In this document: piece after piece, positions 48,552-56,744 of the stretch | Layout: the number at the start of each line of letters is the position of its first letter | Position numbering within the stretch: the first letter of the stretch is position 1 | Source: Scybalousia_A sp963540815 | GTDB lineage: Bacteria > Bacteroidota > Bacteroidia > Bacteroidales > P3 | Direction: 5' to 3' | Length of the DNA stretch: 64,000 bases | Assembly: GCA_963540815.1 (NCBI GenBank) | Contig: CAUTQY010000007.1 | Span: 1-64,000 of the forward strand | Translations under genes and position numbers: made by a program | The notes under the pieces: model-generated | The model's database searches: none | Told to the model about the DNA's origin: nothing | Seen by the model: only the letters and a program-made list of their open reading frames with translations

Positions 48552-51056
48552 TTAGTTATCCGTATTTTCTTCAATTTCCGTTCCATTATCATTTTCTTCC
48601 TGCTCTTCCTGTTCGTGTTGAACTTTAGTAACGGCAGCTATGACATCATTATTTTTCAGATTTATGAGTTTTACTCCCTGTGTTGCCCTGCCCATAACTC
48701 TTACACTATTGACAGCCAAACGAATAGTTAGCCCCGAACGATTCATTATCATAAGGTCATCCTCGTCGGTAACATCTTTAATAGCAATAAGGTTACCGGT
48801 TTTTTCGGTTATACTTATGGTTTTTACTCCTTTTCCTCCTCTGTTTGTAATACGATACTCCTCTATTTCGCTACGTTTCCCGTAACCGTTTTCGGACACA
48901 ACCATAATATTGCGTTCCATATCCTCTACGCATATCATACCTATAACCTCGTCGTTTGCGGTATCCAAACTTATAGCCTTGACCCCGCCGGCACTTCTTC
49001 CCATAGGGCGTACGCTTTGCTCGTTAAAACGTATACAACGTCCGCTCTTTATTGCCATCATTACCTCATTTTTGCCGTTGGTTAGTTTTGCTTCCAATAA
49101 TTCGTCGTCCTCTCTTATGGTTAGGGCAATAATTCCCTTGTTTCTTGGGTGAGAATAAGCTTCCAAAGACGTTTTTTTTATGATACCTTTTTTGGTACAA
49201 AGTATTACATACTTGGAATTAACATAGTCTCCGTTTTTAAGGTCTTCCGTGTTGATAAAAGCCTTTACAAGTTCTCCCTCTTCTATTTGCAAAATATTTT
49301 GCAAAGGTCTGCCCTTACTTGTTTTTGTACCCTCCGGTATTTCATAAACACGTATCCAATGCAAACGTCCCCTGTTGGTAAACAGTAGCATATAGTCATG
49401 CATGGAGGCAACATAAACATATTCTATAAAGTCTTGTTCCCTTGTTGCAGAACCTTTGGAACCTTTGCCGCCTCTGTTTTGTATTTTGTATTCACTAAGA
49501 GGTGTGCGTTTGATATAGCCCAAATGAGAAATAGTTATAACGACTTTTTCATTGGCTATCATATCCTCGATTCTAAAATCCTTAGAATTAAATTCTATTT
49601 CACTTCTGCGATTATCACCGTATTTATCTTTGATTTGAAGCAATTCCTGTTTTACAACTTGCATCAAAACGTTTATATCTCCAAGTATTTCTTTGCATCG
49701 GTGGATAATGGCCGTTAAATTATCAAATTCTTGTTGAAGTTTTTCTCTTTCCAGTCCTGTAAGTTGTCCCAAACGCATTGCAACAATGGCGGAGGCCTGC
49801 AACTCGGAAAAATCCCATTTTTCCATCATTCCCTCTTTTGCCTCTTGAATACTCTTGGAAGAGCGTATCAAATCTATTATTTGGTCAATGATATCCAAAG
49901 CCTTTAACAAGCCTTCAACAATATGTATTCTCTCTTCGGCTTTTTTGAGTTCGTATTGAGTACGTCTTTGTGTTACCTCTTTTCTGTGGTCTACGAAAAC
50001 GGTGATAATATCTTTTAGATTCAAAAGTTTCGGTCTTCCGTTAACCAAGGCAATATTGTTGATGGAAAAAGAAGATTGCAATTCTGAGTATTGATATAGT
50101 TTGTTGAGTACTACTTTTGCGATGGCATCACGTTTTAGCTTATAAACTATACGAATACCATCCTTGTTACTTTCGTCCTTTATTTGTGAAATACCTTCTA
50201 TTTTTTTTTCATTTACAAGCTCGGCCTGATGTTTTATCATATCAGACTTGCAAACCTCGTACGGAATAGAAGTAACAACTATTTGTTCGTTATCACCATG
50301 TTTGCTTGTTTCTATGTTTGCGTGCCCTCGTATAACAACCTGACCGCGTCCTGTGTTATAAGCCTGCCTTACTCCTTCGTACCCGTAAATAATACCGCCT
50401 GTGGGAAAATCCGGAGCCTTTATATGTTGCATAAGTTCTTCTATGCTTATATCCTTGTTGTCTATGTAGGCAACGATACCGTCTATGGATTCGGTCAAGT
50501 TGTGCGGAGCCATGTTGGTAGCCATACCTACTGCTATACCACTGGAACCGTTAACCAAAAGAGCGGGTATTTTGGTGGGTAAAACCGTAGGCTCATGCAA
50601 AGAATCGTCAAAGTTATTTTGAAAATCTACTGTATCCTTATCTATGTCTGCCAATAGTTCGGAGGTTATTTTTGACATACGAGCCTCCGTATAACGCATG
50701 GCAGCAGGTGGGTCCAAATCTATACTACCAAAATTTCCTTGTCCGTTTACCAAAGGGTAACGCATTGCCCAAGGCTGAGCCATTCTAACCATTGCACCAT
50801 ATACTGAGGAGTCTCCATGTGGGTGATATTTACCGAGAACCTCTCCCACTATTCTGGCGGATTTTTTATGCTTGGTATTATAATACATACCCATGTCATC
50901 CATAGCAAAAACTATTCTACGATGAACGGGTTTCATTCCGTCTCTTGCATCGGGCAAAGCACGAGCAACAATAACACTCATAGCATAGTCTATAAACGCC
51001 CGTTGTACTTGTTTGCCAATATCTACTCTTTGTATCCTTGAATTTTGTTCGTCCAT
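48552..51056 (-). CDS. gyrA: DNA gyrase subunit A
   Basis: 834 aa. Breaks and rejoins DNA in the A2B2 gyrase that introduces negative supercoils. Catalytic Tyr122 in AAMRYTEAR. The quinolone region HPHGDSSVYGAM keeps Ser83 but has Gly at the position of E. coli Asp87. A GyrA-box-like QNRGGKGSKGS lies near residue 530, and the C-terminal beta-pinwheel repeats and acidic tail favour GyrA over ParC. Consensus promoter upstream; TPR gene downstream. Confidence 0.95.
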   Translation of the reverse strand: MDEQNSRIQRVDIGKQVQRAFIDYAMSVIVARALPDARDGMKPVHRRIVFAMDDMGMYYNTKHKKSARIVGEVLGKYHPHGDSSVYGAMVRMAQPWAMRYPLVNGQGNFGSIDLDPPAAMRYTEARMSKITSELLADIDKDTVDFQNNFDDSLHEPTVLPTKIPALLVNGSSGIAVGMATNMAPHNLTESIDGIVAYIDNKDISIEELMQHIKAPDFPTGGIIYGYEGVRQAYNTGRGQVVIRGHANIETSKHGDNEQIVVTSIPYEVCKSDMIKHQAELVNEKKIEGISQIKDESNKDGIRIVYKLKRDAIAKVVLNKLYQYSELQSSFSINNIALVNGRPKLLNLKDIITVFVDHRKEVTQRRTQYELKKAEERIHIVEGLLKALDIIDQIIDLIRSSKSIQEAKEGMMEKWDFSELQASAIVAMRLGQLTGLEREKLQQEFDNLTAIIHRCKEILGDINVLMQVVKQELLQIKDKYGDNRRSEIEFNSKDFRIEDMIANEKVVITISHLGYIKRTPLSEYKIQNRGGKGSKGSATREQDFIEYVYVASMHDYMLLFTNRGRLHWIRVYEIPEGTKTSKGRPLQNILQIEEGELVKAFINTEDLKNGDYVNSKYVILCTKKGIIKKTSLEAYSHPRNKGIIALTIREDDELLEAKLTNGKNEVMMAIKSGRCIRFNEQSVRPMGRSAGGVKAISLDTANDEVIGMICVEDMERNIMVVSENGYGKRSEIEEYRITNRGGKGVKTISITEKTGNLIAIKDVTDEDDLMIMNRSGLTIRLAVNSVRVMGRATQGVKLINLKNNDVIAAVTKVQHEQEEQEENDNGTEIEENTDN

Positions 51057-51169
51057 TCACATTAGTTATTAAAGTAAGAGATATTTTTTTGCTTCCCTGT
51101 GTGCAGAAGAAGGATATAAAATATATCTTTGAACAAAAATCTCTTTACAGTGTAAAAAAATAACGTTTG

Positions 51170-51200
51170 CAAAGTTACACAAAATATTAAAACGAGCAAA
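51170..51200 (-). promoter_or_regulatory. gyrA promoter
   Basis: Minus strand TTTG (51197-51200), 19-nt spacer, TAACTTTG (51170-51177). The leader is about 105 nt. Confidence 0.65.
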
Positions 51201-51291
51201 AATTAAAACTGCAAAAATCGCTGTAAACCGACAAATTAGCCCTTAGAATTGATTTTTGAAAAATAAAGTTGCGTAAATAAGAAAGGGAAAA

Positions 51292-52113
51292 TTAAAAACT
51301 GTTAATCAAATCTTTTATTTTTTTTAATTTCACCAATAAGGCTTCAACCTCAGATAATTTCAACATATTTTTTCCGTCACTCTTGGCTTTATCGGGATTC
51401 GGATGGACTTCCATAAAAATACCGTCTGCTCCGACACTAATGGCTGCCCTTGCTATCGTTTCTATCATTTTTGGGTCACCGCCCGAAACGCCTATTGTTT
51501 GATTTGGCTTTTGCAAAGAGTGTGTGATGTCCATAACCACGGGACAAGCAAAATTTTTCATTATCGGTATGCTTCTAAAATCTACTACAAGGTCTTGGTA
51601 ACCGAAAAAAGTACCTCTATCCGTAAGCATGACTTTATTGTTGCCGGATTGCAGAACTTTATCTAAGGTGAAATTCATGCTTTCGGCAGACAAAAATTGT
51701 CCTTTTTTGATATTGACTATTTTTTGACTTTTGGCGGCACAAACCAAAAGGTCGGTCTGTCTGCACAGAAAAGCGGGTATTTGTAATATATCGGCAACCT
51801 CGGAGGCGAAATCAACTTCACCGCATTCGTGCACATCGGTAATTATGGAGAGGTCGTAACGTTTTTTTATCTCACTTAGAACATTTAACGCTTTTTTATC
51901 CCCTATACCTGTAAAAGAATCCAAACGAGAACGATTCGCTTTGCGATAGGAAGCCTTAAAAACAAAAGGTATTTGCAGTCTTTTAGTTATATCTTTCAAT
52001 TGTTCTGCAATGTCAAAAGGAGTGCTTTCGTCTTCTATAACACAAGGTCCTGCCAAAAGAAAAAAAGTATCGGATTTTGTAAGTGTATTGTATAATTTCG
52101 TTATGCTGTTCAT
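51292..52113 (-). CDS. kdsA: 3-deoxy-8-phosphooctulonate synthase
   Basis: 273 aa. Condenses PEP with arabinose-5-phosphate to Kdo-8-phosphate for lipopolysaccharide core. Family blocks: LLAGPCVIE at residues 19-27, FKASYRKANRSR, TDVHE, LTDRGTFFGYQDLVVDFRS, DITHSLQKPNQ, GADGIFMEVHPNPDKAKSDG. The Asn-Arg-Ser motif and absence of a Cys metal ligand near AGPCV cannot alone decide the metal class. Separate unit. Confidence 0.95.
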   Translation of the reverse strand: MNSITKLYNTLTKSDTFFLLAGPCVIEDESTPFDIAEQLKDITKRLQIPFVFKASYRKANRSRLDSFTGIGDKKALNVLSEIKKRYDLSIITDVHECGEVDFASEVADILQIPAFLCRQTDLLVCAAKSQKIVNIKKGQFLSAESMNFTLDKVLQSGNNKVMLTDRGTFFGYQDLVVDFRSIPIMKNFACPVVMDITHSLQKPNQTIGVSGGDPKMIETIARAAISVGADGIFMEVHPNPDKAKSDGKNMLKLSEVEALLVKLKKIKDLINSF

Positions 52114-52158
52114 TATAGTCCTATTTGTATGAATACGTTAAAATTTAAAAATTTATTG

Positions 52159-52166
52159 TAATTTTG
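52159..52166 (+). promoter_or_regulatory. Promoter -7 element of the small RHH-like gene
   Basis: TAATTTTG, 31 nt before the ATG at 52198. Confidence 0.35.
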
Positions 52167-52197
52167 ACCTTTAAAAATATTTATTTGTATGTAACAA

Positions 52198-52458
52198 ATG
52201 AAATTTTATGCAAAGATGGGGAAAAAAAATAACATTCAGGATAACAAATACAAATTAATACCAATAAAACTTTCGGCAAAGGATGCCGTATTGCTAAAAA
52301 GATACTGCGAATTAAATAATTTCTCTCCCAAAATAATTCTTAAAAAAATTATACGTGATTTTCTGGTAGAGAATGTAAACATGCCCGATGAAGAGATAAA
52401 AAACCAACTCTCTTTGTGGGGTAGAGAAACCGACCTCTTTGATTTTTTGAAGGATTAA
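52198..52458 (+). CDS. Small conserved-looking protein, ribbon-helix-helix-like
   Basis: 86 aa (80 if the ATG at 52216 is used). A short strand (YKLIPIKLS), then two helices (AKDAVLLKRYCELN, PKIILKKIIRDFLVEN), resembles a ribbon-helix-helix DNA-binding unit; a C-terminal ETDLFDFL tail follows. No known function. It converges on the Sua5-like gene with an 18-nt gap. Confidence 0.55.
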   Translation: MKFYAKMGKKNNIQDNKYKLIPIKLSAKDAVLLKRYCELNNFSPKIILKKIIRDFLVENVNMPDEEIKNQLSLWGRETDLFDFLKD

Positions 52459-52476
52459 TAAAGAACTTTTATGCCT

Positions 52477-53028
52477 TTATCTTATTTGTTTGGCCCCGCC
52501 GTCGGTAATCATAAAAATAAGTGAAGGCTTACAGATAGATAAATCTTCTCTGTTTTCCAATGAAACATAGTCCGCAAGTTTGAGAAAATTTTTGTCTATT
52601 TGAGAAAAATTTTGTGGAGAGGAATATCCGGAAAAATTGGCAGAGGTACTGATAATAGGACTATCAAATTCAATAAACAATCTTTGCAAAAAATCATTTT
52701 TAGGCAGGCGTATTCCTATATACTCGTTGGAGGAAAGATATTTCAAGGGAAGATTTCTGCTGTTGGGATAGAGAATAGTCAAAGGTATATTTTCCTTCTC
52801 ATATTTTTCCATAAGGCAGATAGCTTGCGGTGGTATGTTTTCAACGTATTTTGAAAGCATATCCTTGTCTCTCATCAAAATGATAAAACTTTTGGTGTTG
52901 TCCCTGCCTTTAATGTTTTTTACTTTTTTTACTGCTTCAATATTAAGAGCACTGCAACCTATCCCCCAAATCGTATCGGTCGGATAAATTAAAGTTTTGC
53001 CTTGTTTGAGAATTTCTGCCTCTATCAT
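52477..53028 (-). CDS. L-threonylcarbamoyladenylate synthase (YrdC/Sua5 domain)
   Basis: 183 aa, the short TsaC/YrdC form. Makes the threonylcarbamoyl-AMP used for the t6A modification of tRNAs that read ANN codons. Motifs: YPTDTIWGIGC at residues 15-25, KGRDNTKSFIIL, IGIRLPKNDF, and STSANFSG near 130. It lacks the C-terminal Sua5 domain. The TPR gene upstream ends 12 nt before its start. Confidence 0.9.
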   Translation of the reverse strand: MIEAEILKQGKTLIYPTDTIWGIGCSALNIEAVKKVKNIKGRDNTKSFIILMRDKDMLSKYVENIPPQAICLMEKYEKENIPLTILYPNSRNLPLKYLSSNEYIGIRLPKNDFLQRLFIEFDSPIISTSANFSGYSSPQNFSQIDKNFLKLADYVSLENREDLSICKPSLIFMITDGGAKQIR

Positions 53029-53040
53029 TGTTTTGTTCCA

Positions 53041-53316
53041 TCAAGGATTGTACATGGTTTTGTCGTAGAAATTGAGAATATCAATACAGATTCTCCTCAT
53101 AGTAGTAGCTGGGCTTTGCCTGTTTATTGATATTGCCTCCGTATAGGAGTCTATCGCCGGTTGCCATTGTTCTTGTTTTTTATAGACATTGCCACGCAAA
53201 TACCAAAGAGTATCATCCTTCGGGTATGTTTTTATCAACTCTTCGCATATGTAAAGCGCTTTATCATACTCTTCTCTATCTGTCAAAAGTCTTATTTGTT
53301 TATATTTCTCTTGCAT
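53041..53316 (-). CDS. Small TPR protein
   Basis: 91 aa with two tetratricopeptide-like repeats (YDKALYICEELIKTYPKDDTLW and NVYKKQEQWQPAIDSYTEAISI). No signal peptide, so cytosolic. Partner unknown. It lies between the CHU_C protein gene and the Sua5-like gene, in the same direction, with short gaps. Confidence 0.75.
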   Translation of the reverse strand: MQEKYKQIRLLTDREEYDKALYICEELIKTYPKDDTLWYLRGNVYKKQEQWQPAIDSYTEAISINRQSPATTMRRICIDILNFYDKTMYNP

Positions 53317-53344
53317 GTTATACGGTCACATTTGGAGATAAACA

Positions 53345-56110
53345 TTATTCATAAACCATAAACTCTCCGCTATCCGTGATTAAACGGTTCGGAGCATCAT
53401 TGTGTCTGTAAGCAACCTTCCATACATAAACTCCTTGTTGAACTTTTTTGCCTTTATAGGTACAATCCCAAGCTTGTTTTATATCCGAACTTTCAAATAT
53501 AAGTGCTCCCCAACGGTTGTATATTTTTAGGTCAAATTCGGTTATGTTGTCTATATGTAAAGCAAAAGTACGGTTTCGTGGGTCTGAGGCATGAATATAT
53601 ACTCCCGTAGGCGCCCACAGATAATGTTCTCTTTTTACCCTTATTAAATTGGAAACGGAGTCTGTGCAACCGAAAGCCGTAGAAGAGGTAAGTGTAATAG
53701 TATAGGATAGATTGGTATCACCAACATCAAACTCATGCATAAACACCCTTTCCTCCGAAATGGTTCCGTCACTTATTCTCCATAGAGTGGATGCGGAATT
53801 TTCTGTACTGTCACTAAATACTACAATAGGAGTAAGGGCATCTATCGTACTTGGGTTAAAAGTCAAAATAGGTACGGGTTTTTGTTCAACAAATACCGTT
53901 AAAGTGTCGGAAGAGTTGCAGTTGATGTTGTTGTAAGCAGTAACCATATATTGCATTGTCGTAGAAGGGGCAACTGTTTGTTGAGTTTGAGTGCTACCGT
54001 CAACGGAAGCATCCAAGGAAGACCATACGTATCTGAGTGGTTCGGTTTCGGAGGTGAAAACCTCAATATTCGCGGTCTCTCCGTTGCAGATTCTCGGATT
54101 CTCAGATAAATATATAACCGGTGCCTTCTTTACCTCAACCGTTGCTGTTGTACTTACGCTACACATAGCGGGAGGAAGTTTAACCGTTACCTCGTACTCC
54201 GTTGTATTTTCGGGACTTACAGTTATGGACTGTGTTGTTTCTCCGTTAGACCACTCAAACAAGCAATTGGGCAGGGAGGAAACCACATTGAGTGTTGTGG
54301 CACTACCTTGACATATAGCCATATTTCCTTCAATGTGTATATCCGGAGCATCATTAACGGTAATCAAAGCACTATCCGAGGCGGAACAACCGAATTTATC
54401 CGTTAGGGTACATACAATATATTCGGTTTGATTTGGTGTATAAGTTATTTCTTCTCCTTGCAAACCGTTTGACCACGTATATGTTCCCTCAGTAGATTTG
54501 AGTAGGTCTTTGTAGGTTACCTCCTCGGTTCTGCATACTACGGTATCTGCTCCCAAATCTACCTGAAAATCTTTTATGTGTATTCTTGCTTTCAAACCTC
54601 TCTGACAAGTGGTATCACCATAGTTGGAGCCGAAGTTTATGTAATTGAAAACGAACGTCATCTCTGTGCTATCTACGTGATGATTGAGTGTTACACTGCC
54701 TGTAAATACAAGACTGTCACCAACCAAAGTAGAATCCGTATTTATTCGCGTATCTGCAAAATATGAAGGAGAGATGATAGAATACCTTTGAGCGCCATTC
54801 AAGGTGAATGTTATTTGTTCTCCTTTGCAAATTGTGTCATACAGAAGAACATCATTACTTATTTCCTGTGTGGCAACGCTGTTGAATTTTCCTTCCAAAC
54901 GCATTGTATCCGTTTGAAAAGGCTTGTACATAATGGAGTCCCATACATAAAAACGGTTACCGTCCAATCGCCATATTTCCGCTCTGCATATGTACATTGT
55001 ATTGCCCTCCTCCATAGTAGGATTGGCAAGAATACCTCTATCCAATCCGCTTACCTCTGAGGTTATAGGGATGAGTTGTCCGGCATTGGGTCCAGAAGAG
55101 GGTCTTTTGAACCATGCAACATCATAATCCAAAGCCCCCGTAGGTCTTATACGCCAAGCCTCATTGAACGCTGACCATACACCATTGTTTCTACCCGGAG
55201 GACAGACAAATCGTCCGTCATAATTTTGTATACCTAGTACGGCGTTGCTATCGTTAGTAGACGTTCCTACGGGCTTATCTTTTATATAGAACTCTATAAC
55301 ATTGGTAGTTTCATACAAAACGGCCATGTGAGTAGATAGATAAAGAGCGGCAGTGTTGTTGTTGCCATGTTTGCCAAACAAAGGTACTTGATAATAAGAC
55401 AGTTTTATTTTTCTACAAGGATACTCTCCTTCTATTTCAAAATACATATGACCGGGATATGTTATTGAACTACCGCCACCTGTAGTAAAATAAATATCAT
55501 GAAAAGGTGTCATAATGGCGTTAAGTACGGGGGAGCCGCTAGTGGTGCTACCCCAAGTTATTCTCGTATCCGGAAGAGTTTGGCTATAAGAATAATTACA
55601 ATAAAGATATTCCGCAGCCGTGGTAGCAGCATCCGGGGTTACAACGGCATATTGACCGGAGTAGTCTTCTATTCCTCTTGGAAAACGAAGGGAACCGTTG
55701 GAGTTGGGAACACAGTTGGCGTATTCCTCGCCGTAAAAATTAAAAGTAAAAGGAGGTATTCCCGTAGGAGTTGGGTTGTTGAAAGCCAAGGAAAAAACTT
55801 TACCCCAACAGTCGTCTTTCGGTAATATAACCTCATGACTCAAAACAAAATTAAGGGTGGAATCGTATTCTATAGGCTCGCATGTGTAACCGTCATTAGG
55901 GTCACCCCAGGCAAATACGGAGGGCACAAGAGTATCCATTTGTCTTTGGCAGTTGAGTTGTATCCCCTTTATTCGTTCGCTGTCGGTGTAGGACACTTTT
56001 GTGCCATTTCGCCATATGTATATGGAGTCTTGAGCACAACCTGCCGATTGAGAAAAAAGCGTATGGTTACATATCATACCAAGCAGGAGAATAAAAAATA
56101 ACCTTTTCAT
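53345..56110 (-). CDS. Large surface protein with CHU_C (T9SS type B) C-terminal domain
   Basis: 921 aa with signal peptide MKRLFFILLLGMICNHTLFSQ. Middle region of immunoglobulin/PKD-like repeats, recognisable by repeated CxAS/C-x-TT elements and Tyr/Trp strand ends (TYTWSNGLQGEEITYTP, LFEWSNGETTQSITVSP, RYVWSSLDAS). The C-terminal 90 residues (FDLKIYNRWGALIFES, WDCTYKGKKVQQGVYVWKV) are the gliding-motility-associated CHU_C domain used as a type B sorting signal. Likely a long extracellular adhesin or matrix protein. It is the third T9SS cargo here and the only type B one. Confidence 0.9.
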   Translation of the reverse strand: MKRLFFILLLGMICNHTLFSQSAGCAQDSIYIWRNGTKVSYTDSERIKGIQLNCQRQMDTLVPSVFAWGDPNDGYTCEPIEYDSTLNFVLSHEVILPKDDCWGKVFSLAFNNPTPTGIPPFTFNFYGEEYANCVPNSNGSLRFPRGIEDYSGQYAVVTPDAATTAAEYLYCNYSYSQTLPDTRITWGSTTSGSPVLNAIMTPFHDIYFTTGGGSSITYPGHMYFEIEGEYPCRKIKLSYYQVPLFGKHGNNNTAALYLSTHMAVLYETTNVIEFYIKDKPVGTSTNDSNAVLGIQNYDGRFVCPPGRNNGVWSAFNEAWRIRPTGALDYDVAWFKRPSSGPNAGQLIPITSEVSGLDRGILANPTMEEGNTMYICRAEIWRLDGNRFYVWDSIMYKPFQTDTMRLEGKFNSVATQEISNDVLLYDTICKGEQITFTLNGAQRYSIISPSYFADTRINTDSTLVGDSLVFTGSVTLNHHVDSTEMTFVFNYINFGSNYGDTTCQRGLKARIHIKDFQVDLGADTVVCRTEEVTYKDLLKSTEGTYTWSNGLQGEEITYTPNQTEYIVCTLTDKFGCSASDSALITVNDAPDIHIEGNMAICQGSATTLNVVSSLPNCLFEWSNGETTQSITVSPENTTEYEVTVKLPPAMCSVSTTATVEVKKAPVIYLSENPRICNGETANIEVFTSETEPLRYVWSSLDASVDGSTQTQQTVAPSTTMQYMVTAYNNINCNSSDTLTVFVEQKPVPILTFNPSTIDALTPIVVFSDSTENSASTLWRISDGTISEERVFMHEFDVGDTNLSYTITLTSSTAFGCTDSVSNLIRVKREHYLWAPTGVYIHASDPRNRTFALHIDNITEFDLKIYNRWGALIFESSDIKQAWDCTYKGKKVQQGVYVWKVAYRHNDAPNRLITDSGEFMVYE

Positions 56111-56158
56111 ATTGTTTTAAGTTTAATAGTCAAAAAATGTATAACACACACGAAACTG

Positions 56159-56166
56159 CAAAATTA
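56159..56166 (-). promoter_or_regulatory. Promoter -7 element of the CHU_C gene
   Basis: Minus strand TAATTTTG, 48 nt before the ATG at 56110. Confidence 0.4.
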
Positions 56167-56240
56167 ACAATTTCTTGTTTTAAAAGACAATAAAAAGATG
56201 TTTTTGTTGCAAAATCCGATATTATTTTATAACAAATAAC

Positions 56241-56705
56241 TTATTTTTTCCAAAATTTGTAAGTTATATCTTCTATTATTTTGCCCTCTTTTAGTTTGTA
56301 TAAATGTTGATTGGTGGTTTTATCCTTCAATGCGCCTCTTTCCTTTATATAAGCCCCTACTTTTATGTAGTCGAAATTTATTGTCTCTATATCCTCGCTT
56401 ATTTTTTCTCTACCCGAATACCAAGCCGTTTTTTTATCAAAAGTGTTTTTGACAAATTTTGCCAAATTGTTTACGGATTTAGGTTCGTTATCTCCCCCCA
56501 TAAAAACAATGCAGGTAATGCTGTCAATATATTCTTTTACAAGAAGTGACAAATTATTTTCGGAAAGTTCTTGTCCCATATCCTTCCATAACCAAAGAGA
56601 ATGACAATCCTCGCAACGATTGGGGCAGTTGCTTATATTGATAGCAAGAGATACCTCATCGGGTATCTCTGCAAAAACTATATCATAGTTGTAAAATTTT
56701 AACAT
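56241..56705 (-). CDS. nrdG: Anaerobic ribonucleotide reductase activating protein
   Basis: 154 aa from the ATG at 56705; the frame upstream would use a TTG. Radical-SAM activase that installs the glycyl radical on NrdD. The Fe-S motif CPNRCEDC (C-x3-C-x2-C) lies near residues 27-34, followed by HSLWLW and the SAM-binding VFMGGDNEP. Shares the minus-strand unit with nrdD, 39 nt downstream of it. Confidence 0.93.
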   Translation of the reverse strand: MLKFYNYDIVFAEIPDEVSLAINISNCPNRCEDCHSLWLWKDMGQELSENNLSLLVKEYIDSITCIVFMGGDNEPKSVNNLAKFVKNTFDKKTAWYSGREKISEDIETINFDYIKVGAYIKERGALKDKTTNQHLYKLKEGKIIEDITYKFWKK

Positions 56706-56744
56706 TTGATACAAAGAAGGTTTGTTGTAATCATAAGGTCAGAG

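Noticed and set aside
48552..51056. ParC rather than GyrA
   Set aside because: The N-terminal sequence, QNRGGKG box and C-terminal pinwheel repeats match GyrA. ParC would lack the box.
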